Assembly (NCBI RefSeq): GCF_007858475.1
Contig: NZ_VIGX01000005.1
Coordinates: 241,893 to 305,892 of the forward strand
DNA length: 64,000 bases
DNA from: Tsukamurella conjunctivitidis
Lineage (GTDB): Bacteria; Actinomycetota; Actinomycetes; Mycobacteriales; Mycobacteriaceae
Direction of reading: 5' to 3'
Every line of letters starts with the position of its first letter. The first letter of the stretch is position 1. The notes under the pieces were generated by a model. The model searched no databases and was not told the DNA's origin. It saw only the letters and a program-made list of their open reading frames with translations. The position numbers were made by a program, and so were the translations under genes. Positions 18,242 through 26,986 of the stretch are shown piece by piece.

Positions 18242-20044
18242 GTGCTGCGCACTCACTTGGCCGGATCGTTGCGTGCGGAGGATGCCGGCACCGTCGTCAC
18301 CCTCGCGGGCTGGGTGGCGCGCCGGCGTGACCACGGCGGAGTGATCTTCATCGACCTCCGCGACAGCTCCGGCGTCGCCCAGGTCGTCTTCCGCGAGTCG
18401 GACGTCGCCGAGCAGGCGCACCGGCTGCGCTCCGAGTACTGCGTGCTGGTGACCGGCACCGTCGAGAAGCGGCCCGAGGGCAGCGAGAACCCGAACCTGC
18501 CGTCGGGGGCCATCGAGGTCAACGTCACGGAGCTCGAGGTGCTCAACGAGTCGGCGCCGCTGCCTTTCCAGCTCGACGAGGAGCCGGGCGAGGAGGCGCG
18601 CCTGAAGTACCGCTACCTGGACCTGCGCCGGGAGTCGCCCGCCGCCGCGATCAAGCTGCGCAGCCAGGCCAACGCCGTGGCGCGCAACATCCTCGCGCTC
18701 AACGACTTCACCGAGATCGAGACGCCGACGCTGACCCGCTCCACCCCGGAGGGCGCCCGCGACTTCCTGGTGCCCGCGCGCCTGCGCCCCGGCACCTTCT
18801 ACGCGCTCCCGCAGAGCCCGCAGCTGTTCAAGCAGCTGCTCATGGTCGCGGGCATGGAGCGGTACTACCAGATCGCGCGCTGCTACCGCGACGAGGACTT
18901 CCGCGCCGACCGGCAGCCCGAGTTCACCCAGCTCGACATCGAGATGAGCTTCGTGGACCAGGAGGACGTGATCGCCCTCGGCGAGCAGATCGTCAAGGCA
19001 CTGTGGTCGCTCATCGGACACGAGGTCCCCACCCCGATCCCGCGCCTGACCTACGCCGAGGCCATGCGCCGCTTCGGCTCCGACAAGCCGGACCTGCGCT
19101 TCGGTCTCGAGCTCGTCGAGTGCACCGAGTACTTCAAGGACACGCCGTTCCGCGTCTTCCAGGCGCCGTACGTCGGCGCCGTCGTCATGCCGGGCGGCGC
19201 GAGCCAGCCCCGTCGCCAGCTCGACGCGTGGCAGGAGTGGGCGAAGCAGCGCGGCGCCCGCGGCCTCGCGTACGTGCTGATCGGCGAGGACGGCGAGCTG
19301 ACCGGCCCCGTCGCCAAGAACCTCTCGGACGACGAGCGCGCCGGCCTCGCGGCCCACGTGGGTGCCCAGCCGGGTGACTGCGTCTTCTTCGCCGCCGGCC
19401 CCACCAAGACGATGCGGGCTCTGCTCGGCGCGGCGCGCGGCGAGATCGCGGACAAGCTCGGCCTCATCAAGGAAGGCGACTGGGCGTTCACCTGGGTCGT
19501 CGACGCCCCGCTGTTCGAGCCGGCCGACGATGCGACCGCGTCGGGCGACGTGGCCGTGGGCGACGGCGCCTGGACGGCCGTGCACCACGCCTTCACGAGC
19601 CCCAAGCCGGAGTCGATCGACACCTTCGACACCGACCCGGGCAGTGCGCTGGCCTACGCCTACGACATCGTCTGCAACGGCAACGAGATCGGTGGCGGCT
19701 CGATCCGTATCCATCGCAAGGACGTGCAGGAGCGCGTCTTCGCGATCATGGGTATCGACGAGGAGCAGGCCCGCGAGAAGTTCGGCTTCCTGCTCGACGC
19801 CTTCTCCTACGGCGCCCCGCCGCACGGCGGCATCGCCTTCGGCTGGGACCGCGTGGTCTCGCTGCTGGCCGGCGCGCCGTCGATCCGCGAGGTCATCGCG
19901 TTCCCGAAGTCGGGCGGCGGCGTCGACCCGCTCACCGACGCGCCTGCGGCCATCACGGTGCAGCAGCGCCGTGAGTCGGGTATGGACGCCAAGCCCAAGA
20001 AGCCCGAGCAGGCCGCGGCGGACCAGGGCACCGAGCAGAAGTAG
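18242..20044 (+). CDS. aspS: Aspartyl-tRNA synthetase (bacterial type)
   Basis: Class II synthetase that charges tRNA-Asp, and in mycobacteria also tRNA-Asn (non-discriminating). The 600 residues show the N-terminal OB-fold anticodon domain ([20 protein letters not shown], about residues 21-40), KYRYLDLRR, motif 2 [19 protein letters not shown] (about 214-232), the bacterial GAD insert, and motif 3 [13 protein letters not shown] near 537-549. The C terminus has an extra Lys/Glu/Gln-rich tail of about 20 residues. No asparagine-specific features can be judged by eye, so tRNA range is an inference. The stop is 4 bases before the DUF389 gene. Position matches the Rv2572c region. Confidence 0.96.
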   Translation: MLRTHLAGSLRAEDAGTVVTLAGWVARRRDHGGVIFIDLRDSSGVAQVVFRESDVAEQAHRLRSEYCVLVTGTVEKRPEGSENPNLPSGAIEVNVTELEVLNESAPLPFQLDEEPGEEARLKYRYLDLRRESPAAAIKLRSQANAVARNILALNDFTEIETPTLTRSTPEGARDFLVPARLRPGTFYALPQSPQLFKQLLMVAGMERYYQIARCYRDEDFRADRQPEFTQLDIEMSFVDQEDVIALGEQIVKALWSLIGHEVPTPIPRLTYAEAMRRFGSDKPDLRFGLELVECTEYFKDTPFRVFQAPYVGAVVMPGGASQPRRQLDAWQEWAKQRGARGLAYVLIGEDGELTGPVAKNLSDDERAGLAAHVGAQPGDCVFFAAGPTKTMRALLGAARGEIADKLGLIKEGDWAFTWVVDAPLFEPADDATASGDVAVGDGAWTAVHHAFTSPKPESIDTFDTDPGSALAYAYDIVCNGNEIGGGSIRIHRKDVQERVFAIMGIDEEQAREKFGFLLDAFSYGAPPHGGIAFGWDRVVSLLAGAPSIREVIAFPKSGGGVDPLTDAPAAITVQQRRESGMDAKPKKPEQAAADQGTEQK

Positions 20045-20048
20045 CCGC

Positions 20049-20981
20049 GTGCGCCACATCCGGGTGATCAGCCCGCCGGACCGGACCGACGCGGTACTCG
20101 CGCTGCTGCGGTCGCGGCCGGGGGTCACCCACATCACGCTGGCGCTCGGCGCGTCGCTCGTCCCCGCGGGCGACGTGCTCAGCGCGGAGGTCACCCGGGA
20201 GGCCGCGCACCGCGTGCTGCAGGGCCTCGAGGAGCTCGACATCCCCGCCGACGGTGCCGTCACCGTCTCGACGCTGGACACGGTGCTCTCCGATGCCGCG
20301 GACGCGGCGGAGAAGGCCGTACCCGGCGACCCGTCGGACGCGGTCGTCTGGGAGGAGCTCACGGCCCGCACCCGCGAGGAGTCGACGCTCAACTCCACCT
20401 TCGTCGCCTTCCTGGTGCTCGCGGTCCTGCTGGCCGCGGTCGGCGTGGTCACGAACTCGCCGGTCACGGTCGTCGGCGCGATGGTCGTGGGGCCGGAGTT
20501 CGGCCCGCTCGCGGCCATCGCGGTGGCGCTCGCGACCCGGCGCTTCCACTTCGCGGTGCGCCCGATGATCGCGCTCTCCGTCGGATTCCCGGTGGCGATG
20601 CTGTGCACCTGGCTGGGCGCGGAGGCGGCGCTCGCGGCGGATCTGTTCACCGTCGACGTCCTCGACTCGGCCGGCCAGGTCGACTTCATCTATCGTGTCG
20701 GCCCGTTCTCCCTCATCGTCGCGCTGCTCGCGGGCGCCGCCGGCATGATCTCGATGGTCACCGCCAAGTCGGCGGCGCTGGTGGGCGTCTTCATCTCGGT
20801 CACGACGGTGCCCGCCGCCGGGTACGCCGTGGTGGCCGCCACGGTCGGGGAATGGCAGCGCGCTCTCGAATCCACGGGCCAGCTCGCGATCAACCTCGCC
20901 GGCATCGTCGTCGCGGGCGTGCTGGTGCTGGTGCTTCGTCCTGCGGCGTGGCGCGACATGCGGGAGCAGGTGGGCCTGTGA
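20049..20981 (+). CDS. DUF389 multi-pass membrane protein
   Basis: A 310-residue DUF389 protein. Residues 1-105 form a soluble domain; the remainder has about six hydrophobic segments, including FVAFLVLAVLLAAVGVVT and the family-typical VTVVGAMVVGPEFGPLAAIA (about 133-152). Family members are annotated only as conserved membrane proteins; a transport role is plausible but unproven. I use GTG 20049, just after the aspS stop, because the longer frame upstream reads through aspS in a shadow frame. The stop overlaps the next gene's GTG by 4 bases, tying it to the ATP-grasp/transglutaminase operon. Confidence 0.82.
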   Translation: MRHIRVISPPDRTDAVLALLRSRPGVTHITLALGASLVPAGDVLSAEVTREAAHRVLQGLEELDIPADGAVTVSTLDTVLSDAADAAEKAVPGDPSDAVVWEELTARTREESTLNSTFVAFLVLAVLLAAVGVVTNSPVTVVGAMVVGPEFGPLAAIAVALATRRFHFAVRPMIALSVGFPVAMLCTWLGAEAALAADLFTVDVLDSAGQVDFIYRVGPFSLIVALLAGAAGMISMVTAKSAALVGVFISVTTVPAAGYAVVAATVGEWQRALESTGQLAINLAGIVVAGVLVLVLRPAAWRDMREQVGL

Positions 20982-23452
20982 GCATCGACGCGCTCCGCGA
21001 CCTCGACCCCGCGGCCCTGCGCCGTCTCTCGGCCCGGGTCCGCGGCCTCATCGACGACGAGGGCATCACCTACAACGCACTCGACGCCCTGCCCGCGGCC
21101 CACGATCCGGCGGTCCCCGGGGCCGCGACCGAGCCGGGGCCGTGGCGGCTCGACCCGCTGCCGGTGCTGCTCGGCGCGGAGGAGTGGGACGCCCTCGCCC
21201 GCGGCGTCGCGCAGCGCTCGTTGCTGCTGGACGCCGTGCTCAAGGACTTCTACGGCGAACAGCGCACGCTGCGCAGCGGCACCGTGCCGCCGGAGGTGCT
21301 GTTCGCGCACCCCGGCTTCATCCGCCGGGCCGTCGGCGTCCCGTCGCCCGGACCGCGCTCGCTGTTCCTGCACGGCATCGACCTCGGCGAGGCCGTCGGC
21401 GACGAGGTGAGCGGGTACGTCGCGGTCGCGGACCGCACCCAGGCCCCGTCGGGCGTGGGGTATGCGCTCGCGGATCGGCGCGTGACCTCCCGCGCCCTGC
21501 CGCGCGAGCTCCGCTCGGAGACGCCGCGCCCCGTCGCCTCCTTCGCGGCGGCGCTGCGCGTGCAGCTGGTGGAGGCCGCCCCGCCGGGCGTCGACGACCC
21601 GACCGTCGTCGTGCTGAGCCCCGGGTCGTTCTCCGAGACCGCGTTCGACCAGGCCTATCTCGCCTCCGTCCTCGGCTTCCCGCTCGTCGAGGCGACCGAC
21701 CTGACGGTGCGCGACGGCGGCGTCTTCATGCGCTCGCTCGGCCGGATGAAGCGCGTCCACGTGATCCTCCGGCGCGTGGACTCCGAGTTCTCCGACCCCC
21801 TCGACCTCCGCACCGATTCGCAGCTCGGCGTCGTCGGCCTGGTGGAGATGATGACCCGCGGCGCGGTCACCGTCGTCAACACGCTCGGCTCGGGAGTGCT
21901 CGAGAACCCCGCCCTGCACGCCTACCTCCCGCAGCTGTGCCGGGACCTGCTCGACGAGGAGCTGCTGCTGCCGTCCACGCCGACCCTGCACGCCACGAGC
22001 CCGGCCGGGCGCGCCGCTCTCGACGGTCCGCTCGACGACCGGCTCGTGTTGAACTTCGCCACCGGCGAGCGCATCGCGGGCGCGGACCTCACCGCCGCCC
22101 GGGCCGACGACCTGCGGCAGCGGATCGCTGCGGACCCGACCGTCTGGTGCGTGAAGACGCTCGTGCGCTTCACCGGCCGCCCCGCGATCGACGGCGGCGC
22201 CGTCGCCGAGCGCGGCTTCGCGCTGCGGGCGTTCGCGCTCGCGCAGGAGTCCGGTTACACCGTGCTGCCGGGCGGTCTCGGCCAGGTTCTGGTCGACGGT
22301 CCCGACGGCGCCCTCCTGCACTCGTCGGCGGCCCGCGACGTCTGGGTGCCCACGCCGGAGGACCTGCGCGCCCCCGCGCGGGTCGCGACTGCGCCCCGGT
22401 CGGGCCGGATCGGTTCCGTCGCGAGCGGGCCCGTCGCGACCCCGCGCGTGCTGTCGGACCAGTTCTGGATCGGCCGGTACGCCGAGCGGGCGGAGGCCAC
22501 CGTCCGGATGCTGTCGATGGCGCACGACCGCAGTCGCGAGTTCCGGCACCGGCCGTGGCAGGCGGGTGCCGACGTGCTGCAACCGCTGCTCGACGCGGTG
22601 GTCGCGGCCACCGTGACCGATCACCTGGGGCCGATCGTCGTGGAGGGCTCCGAGCAGACGGACGTCCTCGCGCGGCTGCGTCGTCTCACCCTCGACGTCG
22701 ACGTGCCGGGCAGCGTCGCCCACTCGGGCGTGCGGCTGCGGGCCTGCCTGCGGGCCGTCCGCGACCAGATGTCCACCGACACGTGGCTCGTGCTCAGCGG
22801 CGCCGAGCGTTCACTGGGACGGTTGGCCGCCGACCGCGACGACGCGGGCGAGCAACTCGACCAGACGCTCGGCGAGGTGCTGGTCTCGCTGCTCGCCTTC
22901 GCCGGCCTCGGCCGCGAGTCCCTCGTGCAGGATCCCGCGTGGCTGATGATGGACGCCGGCCGCCGGATCGAGCGCGCTCTACAGCTCAGTGCCGTGACCC
23001 GCGCGATGGTGGTGCCCGAGAACCCCGCCGACATCGAGGCGGGCCTGCTCGACGCCTACCTCGTGACGTGCGAGTCCGCGGTCACCTACCGGCGCCGGCA
23101 CCGCGCCGTGCTGCGGGCGGGCGCCGCGGTCGACCTGATGTTCCTCGACGCCACCAACCCGCGGTCGCTCGTCGCCGCGCTCACGGCGCTGTCCGCCGAC
23201 CTGGCGCAGCTGCCCGACGAACTGCGCAGCGCGACGTGCGAGCGCACCGTCGGTGAGGTCCTCGGGCGCCTCGGTCGGTTCGACCCCGACGACGCGGAGA
23301 CCGTGGCCGACGGCCGGCGGACCGAGATCGAGGGGCTGCTGGACGCCGTCGACGAGGGACTGCGGGAGGTCTCGGACGTGCTCGAACGCACTCGCTTCGC
23401 GCCGCCCGCCGCGGCCCGCCCGATCTGGGTGGGGGTGCAGTCGTGGGCCTGA
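20978..23452 (+). CDS. Circularly permuted ATP-grasp and alpha-E domain fusion protein
   Basis: An 824-residue fusion of two families. Residues 1-470 are a circularly permuted type 2 ATP-grasp (DUF407-like) ligase: YGEQRTLRSG, GVGYALADRR, GRMKRVHVILRRVD and VVNTLGSGVLENPAL are recognisable segments. From about 490 to the end is an alpha-E (DUF403) domain beginning LSDQFWIGRYAERAEATVRM and including WLMMDAGRRIERALQL. ATP-grasp/alpha-E/transglutaminase sets are predicted from comparative genomics to make or remove peptide tags, with no reaction shown to my knowledge. M. tuberculosis Rv2567 is a comparable fusion. Translationally coupled to both neighbours (4-base and 10-base overlaps). Confidence 0.87.
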   Translation: MSIDALRDLDPAALRRLSARVRGLIDDEGITYNALDALPAAHDPAVPGAATEPGPWRLDPLPVLLGAEEWDALARGVAQRSLLLDAVLKDFYGEQRTLRSGTVPPEVLFAHPGFIRRAVGVPSPGPRSLFLHGIDLGEAVGDEVSGYVAVADRTQAPSGVGYALADRRVTSRALPRELRSETPRPVASFAAALRVQLVEAAPPGVDDPTVVVLSPGSFSETAFDQAYLASVLGFPLVEATDLTVRDGGVFMRSLGRMKRVHVILRRVDSEFSDPLDLRTDSQLGVVGLVEMMTRGAVTVVNTLGSGVLENPALHAYLPQLCRDLLDEELLLPSTPTLHATSPAGRAALDGPLDDRLVLNFATGERIAGADLTAARADDLRQRIAADPTVWCVKTLVRFTGRPAIDGGAVAERGFALRAFALAQESGYTVLPGGLGQVLVDGPDGALLHSSAARDVWVPTPEDLRAPARVATAPRSGRIGSVASGPVATPRVLSDQFWIGRYAERAEATVRMLSMAHDRSREFRHRPWQAGADVLQPLLDAVVAATVTDHLGPIVVEGSEQTDVLARLRRLTLDVDVPGSVAHSGVRLRACLRAVRDQMSTDTWLVLSGAERSLGRLAADRDDAGEQLDQTLGEVLVSLLAFAGLGRESLVQDPAWLMMDAGRRIERALQLSAVTRAMVVPENPADIEAGLLDAYLVTCESAVTYRRRHRAVLRAGAAVDLMFLDATNPRSLVAALTALSADLAQLPDELRSATCERTVGEVLGRLGRFDPDDAETVADGRRTEIEGLLDAVDEGLREVSDVLERTRFAPPAAARPIWVGVQSWA

Positions 23453-24375
23453 GTTTCTCCCGTCGCACCGAGGACTCCCGGTCGCGCCGCTACCGCGTGG
23501 TGCACGAGACCACCTACACGTACGACGCGGAGGTCACCTCGAGTTTCGGCCGCTGCTACCTGTCGCCGCGCGACCTGCCCGATCAGCGGGTCGAGGAGCA
23601 CGCCATCACGGTCGGACCGGAGCCCTCCGACCGCTCGGAGGGCGTCGACGCGTACGGCAACACCGACACGTACTTCCACGTGACGACGCCGCACACGCGG
23701 CTGTTGGTGCGGGGCGAATCGGTGGTCGAGGTGGACCCGCTGGACCGCGCGATCACCGACGAGGGGCCGGCGCTCGCGCCGTGGGAGCTCGCCCGGCCCG
23801 TCGGCGAGGCGGGCGCGCTCGCGGCGCAGTACCGGCTCGACCAGCGGCCCGCCGAGATCGACGACGCCGTGCGCGCGTACGCCGACGCGATCTTCACGCC
23901 CGGGAAACCCCTGGTCGAGGCGATCGAGGAGCTCACCACGCGGATCTACACCGATTTCGCGTACAAGTCCGGCGCCACCAACGTCTCGACCCGCGTGGGC
24001 ACCGTCATGGAGCGCCGCGAGGGCGTCTGCCAGGACTTCGCGCGGGTCGCGATCGCCTGCCTGCGGTCGAAGGGGCTCGCCGCGCGCTACGTCTCCGGAT
24101 ACCTCGCCACCGAGCCGCCGCCCGGCCAGGACCGGGTCGTCGGCGCGGGCGCCACCCACGCCTGGGCCGCAGTGTGGCTGCCCGGTGACGCCTGGCTGCC
24201 CTTCGATCCCACCAACAACAAGTTCGTCGACGAGCGGCACGTGACCGTCGCATGGGGTCGGGATTACGAGGACGTGCCGCCCCTGCGCGGCGTCATCTAC
24301 ACCGAATCGAAGGGATCGAAGATCCATGTCTCCGTGGACGTCGCGCCCCTGCCGACTGAGGTAGGTTGGACGTGA
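23443..24375 (+). CDS. Transglutaminase-like cysteine protease-fold protein
   Basis: A 310-residue protein with the bacterial transglutaminase N-terminal domain (YRVVHETTYTYDAEVTSSFG, about residues 17-36) and a papain-like catalytic core. The triad is visible: Cys in RREGVCQDFARVAI (about 187-200), His in GATHAWAAVW (about 227-236), and Asp in LPFDPTNNK (about 246-254). Such proteins occur beside ATP-grasp and alpha-E domains and are thought to cleave or transfer peptides. The GTG at 23443 overlaps the fusion gene by 10 bases. Cytosolic, with no signal peptide. Family secure; substrate unknown. Confidence 0.88.
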   Translation: MGLSFSRRTEDSRSRRYRVVHETTYTYDAEVTSSFGRCYLSPRDLPDQRVEEHAITVGPEPSDRSEGVDAYGNTDTYFHVTTPHTRLLVRGESVVEVDPLDRAITDEGPALAPWELARPVGEAGALAAQYRLDQRPAEIDDAVRAYADAIFTPGKPLVEAIEELTTRIYTDFAYKSGATNVSTRVGTVMERREGVCQDFARVAIACLRSKGLAARYVSGYLATEPPPGQDRVVGAGATHAWAAVWLPGDAWLPFDPTNNKFVDERHVTVAWGRDYEDVPPLRGVIYTESKGSKIHVSVDVAPLPTEVGWT

Positions 24376-25481
24376 TGGTCACCGCGCTGGGTTACGAGAC
24401 GACGAGGGCGGCTCTCACTGCGGTGGAGGGCCTGCTGGGGCGCCGGGTCGGCGCATCCGTCGAGCTGGGCGAGCCGGAGGATCTGGGCGGCTCGGGCCGC
24501 ACGCTCGTGATGCGTGTGCGGGTGCTGCACAACAACCCGCTGCTGCCGCGATCCGTCGTGATCAAGCAGTTGCGTGCCGCGGACCACATCGACAAGGACT
24601 ACTCGGAGGCCTTCGCCCGCGAGGGCGCCGCCTACAAGTTCGCCACCGCGCTGCCCGTCGACGCCCGGCCCGGACCGCAGCTCCTCGCCTCCGATGCGGA
24701 GGAGCGCATCCTCGTGCTGCAGGACCTCGGCGAGGGCGAGACCATGGGCGATCTGCTGCGGCGCACCCCGTCCTCCGGCGCGGCCACGGTGCTGTCCGCC
24801 TGGGCCCAGGCCCTGGGGCGCATGCACGCCGGCACCTACGGCCGCGAACGCGACCTGTCCGTGCTCGCCCGTCGCGAGCACACCGACTCCCGTAACGATC
24901 CCGTCGCCGGGGAGGCCGCCCGCGCCGCCGAAGCGGTGCCCGCCGCCGTGGGCGGTATCGACGAGGCCGCGCGCGCCGTGCTCGACGCCGCGGTCGCCCT
25001 GTTCACCGAGGGGCCCTTCCGAGCCTTCAGCCCGTCCGACGTCGGGCCCGACAACACGCACGTCGTGGGCGGCGCCGTGCGCTTCCTCGACTACGAATGG
25101 GCGGGCTTCCGCGACGGCGCGCTGGACGTGGCCTACGTGCTGCTGACCTACCCCGACTGCATCGAGGACGGCCACGACCCCGACCTCGACGTGGCGATCG
25201 TGGAGGCATGGCGCTCCGAGGTCGTGCGTCTGTGGCCCCGCCTCGCCGACGACGTGGCGCTCCGCCGCCACGTCACCACCGCCAAGCTCGCCTGGCTGAC
25301 GCTCGCCACCTACTGGGCCCTCGGCCTCGATTCGGCGAGCCGCATCGACGCCGGCCACCTCGACAGCCTGCCCGCGTGGTCCAACGACGACCTCGCGGCC
25401 CGCTGGGACCGGCTCGCCGCCGCCGACCCGCGCGTGCACGACTTCGCCGTCGCCGCCGCCGCCGAGGTCCGCGCGCTATGA
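24375..25481 (+). CDS. Aminoglycoside phosphotransferase-like kinase
   Basis: A 368-residue protein with a kinase fold of the APH/choline-kinase type. The N lobe includes [12 protein letters not shown] (Lys of VIK as probable ATP anchor), with hinge-like [14 protein letters not shown]. The catalytic loop is [14 protein letters not shown] (about residues 220-233), keeping Asp and Asn but replacing the usual HGD with PSD; the metal Asp is in [12 protein letters not shown]. The substrate is not aminoglycosides by necessity; the operon suggests a peptide or tag substrate. ATG 24375 overlaps the previous stop as TGATG; a TTG at 24366 opens the longer frame but is less likely. Comparable to the gene next to Rv2567-Rv2569c in M. 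tuberculosis. Confidence 0.75.
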   Translation: MVTALGYETTRAALTAVEGLLGRRVGASVELGEPEDLGGSGRTLVMRVRVLHNNPLLPRSVVIKQLRAADHIDKDYSEAFAREGAAYKFATALPVDARPGPQLLASDAEERILVLQDLGEGETMGDLLRRTPSSGAATVLSAWAQALGRMHAGTYGRERDLSVLARREHTDSRNDPVAGEAARAAEAVPAAVGGIDEAARAVLDAAVALFTEGPFRAFSPSDVGPDNTHVVGGAVRFLDYEWAGFRDGALDVAYVLLTYPDCIEDGHDPDLDVAIVEAWRSEVVRLWPRLADDVALRRHVTTAKLAWLTLATYWALGLDSASRIDAGHLDSLPAWSNDDLAARWDRLAAADPRVHDFAVAAAAEVRAL

Positions 25482-25506
25482 CCCTTCCCTCGGAGGTCCG
25501 CGCCCG

Positions 25507-26877
25507 GTGACCGGATCCCTGTTCGGCGACGACGGGGACCTCGGAGCGCCACCCGAAGCACCGCCCGCGCGGGGGCCGGTCGAGTTCGTTCCCACTCACG
25601 CGGGGACGCCGCTGGCGGTCCGCATGCGGCCCCGCGACCTCGACGAGGTCCTCGGCCAGGAGCACCTGCTCGGCCCGGGGACGCCCCTGCGCCGCCTCAT
25701 CGACGGTGCGGGCGCCGCCAGCGTGATCCTCTACGGCCCGCCCGGCACCGGTAAGACCACGATCGCCTCGCTCATCTCGGGCGCGACGGGCCGCCGCTTC
25801 GAGGCGCTGTCCGCCCTGTCGGCGGGCGTGAAGGACGTGCGCGCGGTCATCGAGCTGGCGCGCCGACGCCTCCTCGTGGACGAGCAGACGGTGCTGTTCA
25901 TCGACGAGGTACACCGGTTCTCCAAGGCGCAGCAGGATGCGCTGCTCGCGGCCGTCGAGAACCGGGTCGTGCTCCTCGTCGCGGCCACCACCGAGAATCC
26001 CAGCTTCTCGGTGGTCTCGCCGTTGCTCTCGCGGTCCCTGATCCTGCAGCTGCGGCCGCTGGAGCCCGCGCACATCTCCGAGCTCATCGACCGGGCGCTG
26101 TCGGACCCGCGTGGCTACGACGGTGCCCTCACCATCGCCGACGAGGCCCGCGAGCACCTGGTGCGGCTCGCCGGCGGCGACGCCCGCCGTTCCCTCACCG
26201 CGCTCGAGGCCGCCGCCGACGTGACAGTGGGGGAGGGCGGCGACGAGATCACCCTGGACGCGGTCGAGTCGTCGATCGACACGGCGGCCGTGCGCTACGA
26301 CCGCGCCGGGGATCAGCACTACGACGTGATCAGCGCCTTCATCAAGTCGATCCGCGGTTCCGACGTCGACGCGGCGCTGCATTACCTGGCCCGGATGATC
26401 TCGGCGGGAGAGGACCCGCGGTTCATCGCTCGACGCCTCGTCGTGCATGCCTCCGAGGACATCGGCATGGCCGACCCGCAGGCGCTGCTCGTCGCCACCG
26501 CCGCCGCGCAGGCCGTCCAGCTGATCGGCATGCCCGAGGCCCGATTGGCCCTGGCGCAGGCCACCATCCACCTCGCTTCGGCCCCGAAGTCCGACGGGGT
26601 CGTCGCCGCCATCGGCGCGGCGATGGGCGATGTCGCGGCGGGCAAGGCGGGCCCGGTGCCCCCGCACCTGCGCGACGGCCACTACGCCGGCGCCGAGAAG
26701 CTCGGCAACGCCCAGGGCTACGTCTACCCGCACGGGGTGCCGGGTGGCGTCGCCGCGCAGCAGTACCCGCCCGACGACCTCGTCGGCGCCGACTACTACA
26801 AGCCCACCGACCACGGCTTCGAGCGCGAGATCGGCCCGCGGGTAGCGCGGCTGCGGGGGATCCTGCGGCGTCGATAG
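25507..26877 (+). CDS. rarA: Replication-associated recombination AAA ATPase RarA/MgsA
   Basis: A 456-residue AAA+ ATPase of the clamp-loader-like RarA (MgsA, WRNIP1) family, acting at stalled replication forks. Motifs: Walker [17 protein letters not shown] (about residues 77-92), Walker [19 protein letters not shown] (about 131-148), sensor 1 [11 protein letters not shown], sensor 2 near [12 protein letters not shown], then the RarA-specific C-terminal tetramerisation region with [17 protein letters not shown] and [21 protein letters not shown] at 25507 is 25 bases after the kinase stop. The MPD/RarA-alaS order matches Rv2559c-Rv2555c. Identification is secure. Confidence 0.95.
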   Translation: MTGSLFGDDGDLGAPPEAPPARGPVEFVPTHAGTPLAVRMRPRDLDEVLGQEHLLGPGTPLRRLIDGAGAASVILYGPPGTGKTTIASLISGATGRRFEALSALSAGVKDVRAVIELARRRLLVDEQTVLFIDEVHRFSKAQQDALLAAVENRVVLLVAATTENPSFSVVSPLLSRSLILQLRPLEPAHISELIDRALSDPRGYDGALTIADEAREHLVRLAGGDARRSLTALEAAADVTVGEGGDEITLDAVESSIDTAAVRYDRAGDQHYDVISAFIKSIRGSDVDAALHYLARMISAGEDPRFIARRLVVHASEDIGMADPQALLVATAAAQAVQLIGMPEARLALAQATIHLASAPKSDGVVAAIGAAMGDVAAGKAGPVPPHLRDGHYAGAEKLGNAQGYVYPHGVPGGVAAQQYPPDDLVGADYYKPTDHGFEREIGPRVARLRGILRRR

Positions 26878-26932
26878 CGGGCGAGACGACGGTGGCCGAG
26901 GAACGCACGTGCGCGGGTACGCGGCGCGTCGG

Positions 26933-26938
26933 TAAGGT
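26933..26938 (+). promoter_or_regulatory. Candidate -10 element upstream of alaS
   Basis: TAAGGT fits the actinobacterial TANNNT -10. It would place transcription near 26945 and leave a leader of about 40 bases before the alaS GTG at 26987. No matching -35 and no T-box or other structured leader is seen in the 109-base gap. Confidence 0.35.
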
Positions 26939-26986
26939 GGTCGGGTCGCTGTAAGGCTCGAAGACATTTGAACGCGAAGGATCGTT

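Noticed and set aside
17231-20689. Very long minus-strand open frame opposite aspS
   Set aside because: It lies wholly antisense to aspS and DUF389, whose motifs are certain. The Arg/Gly/Ala-rich, low-motif translation is the usual result of GC-rich third positions.
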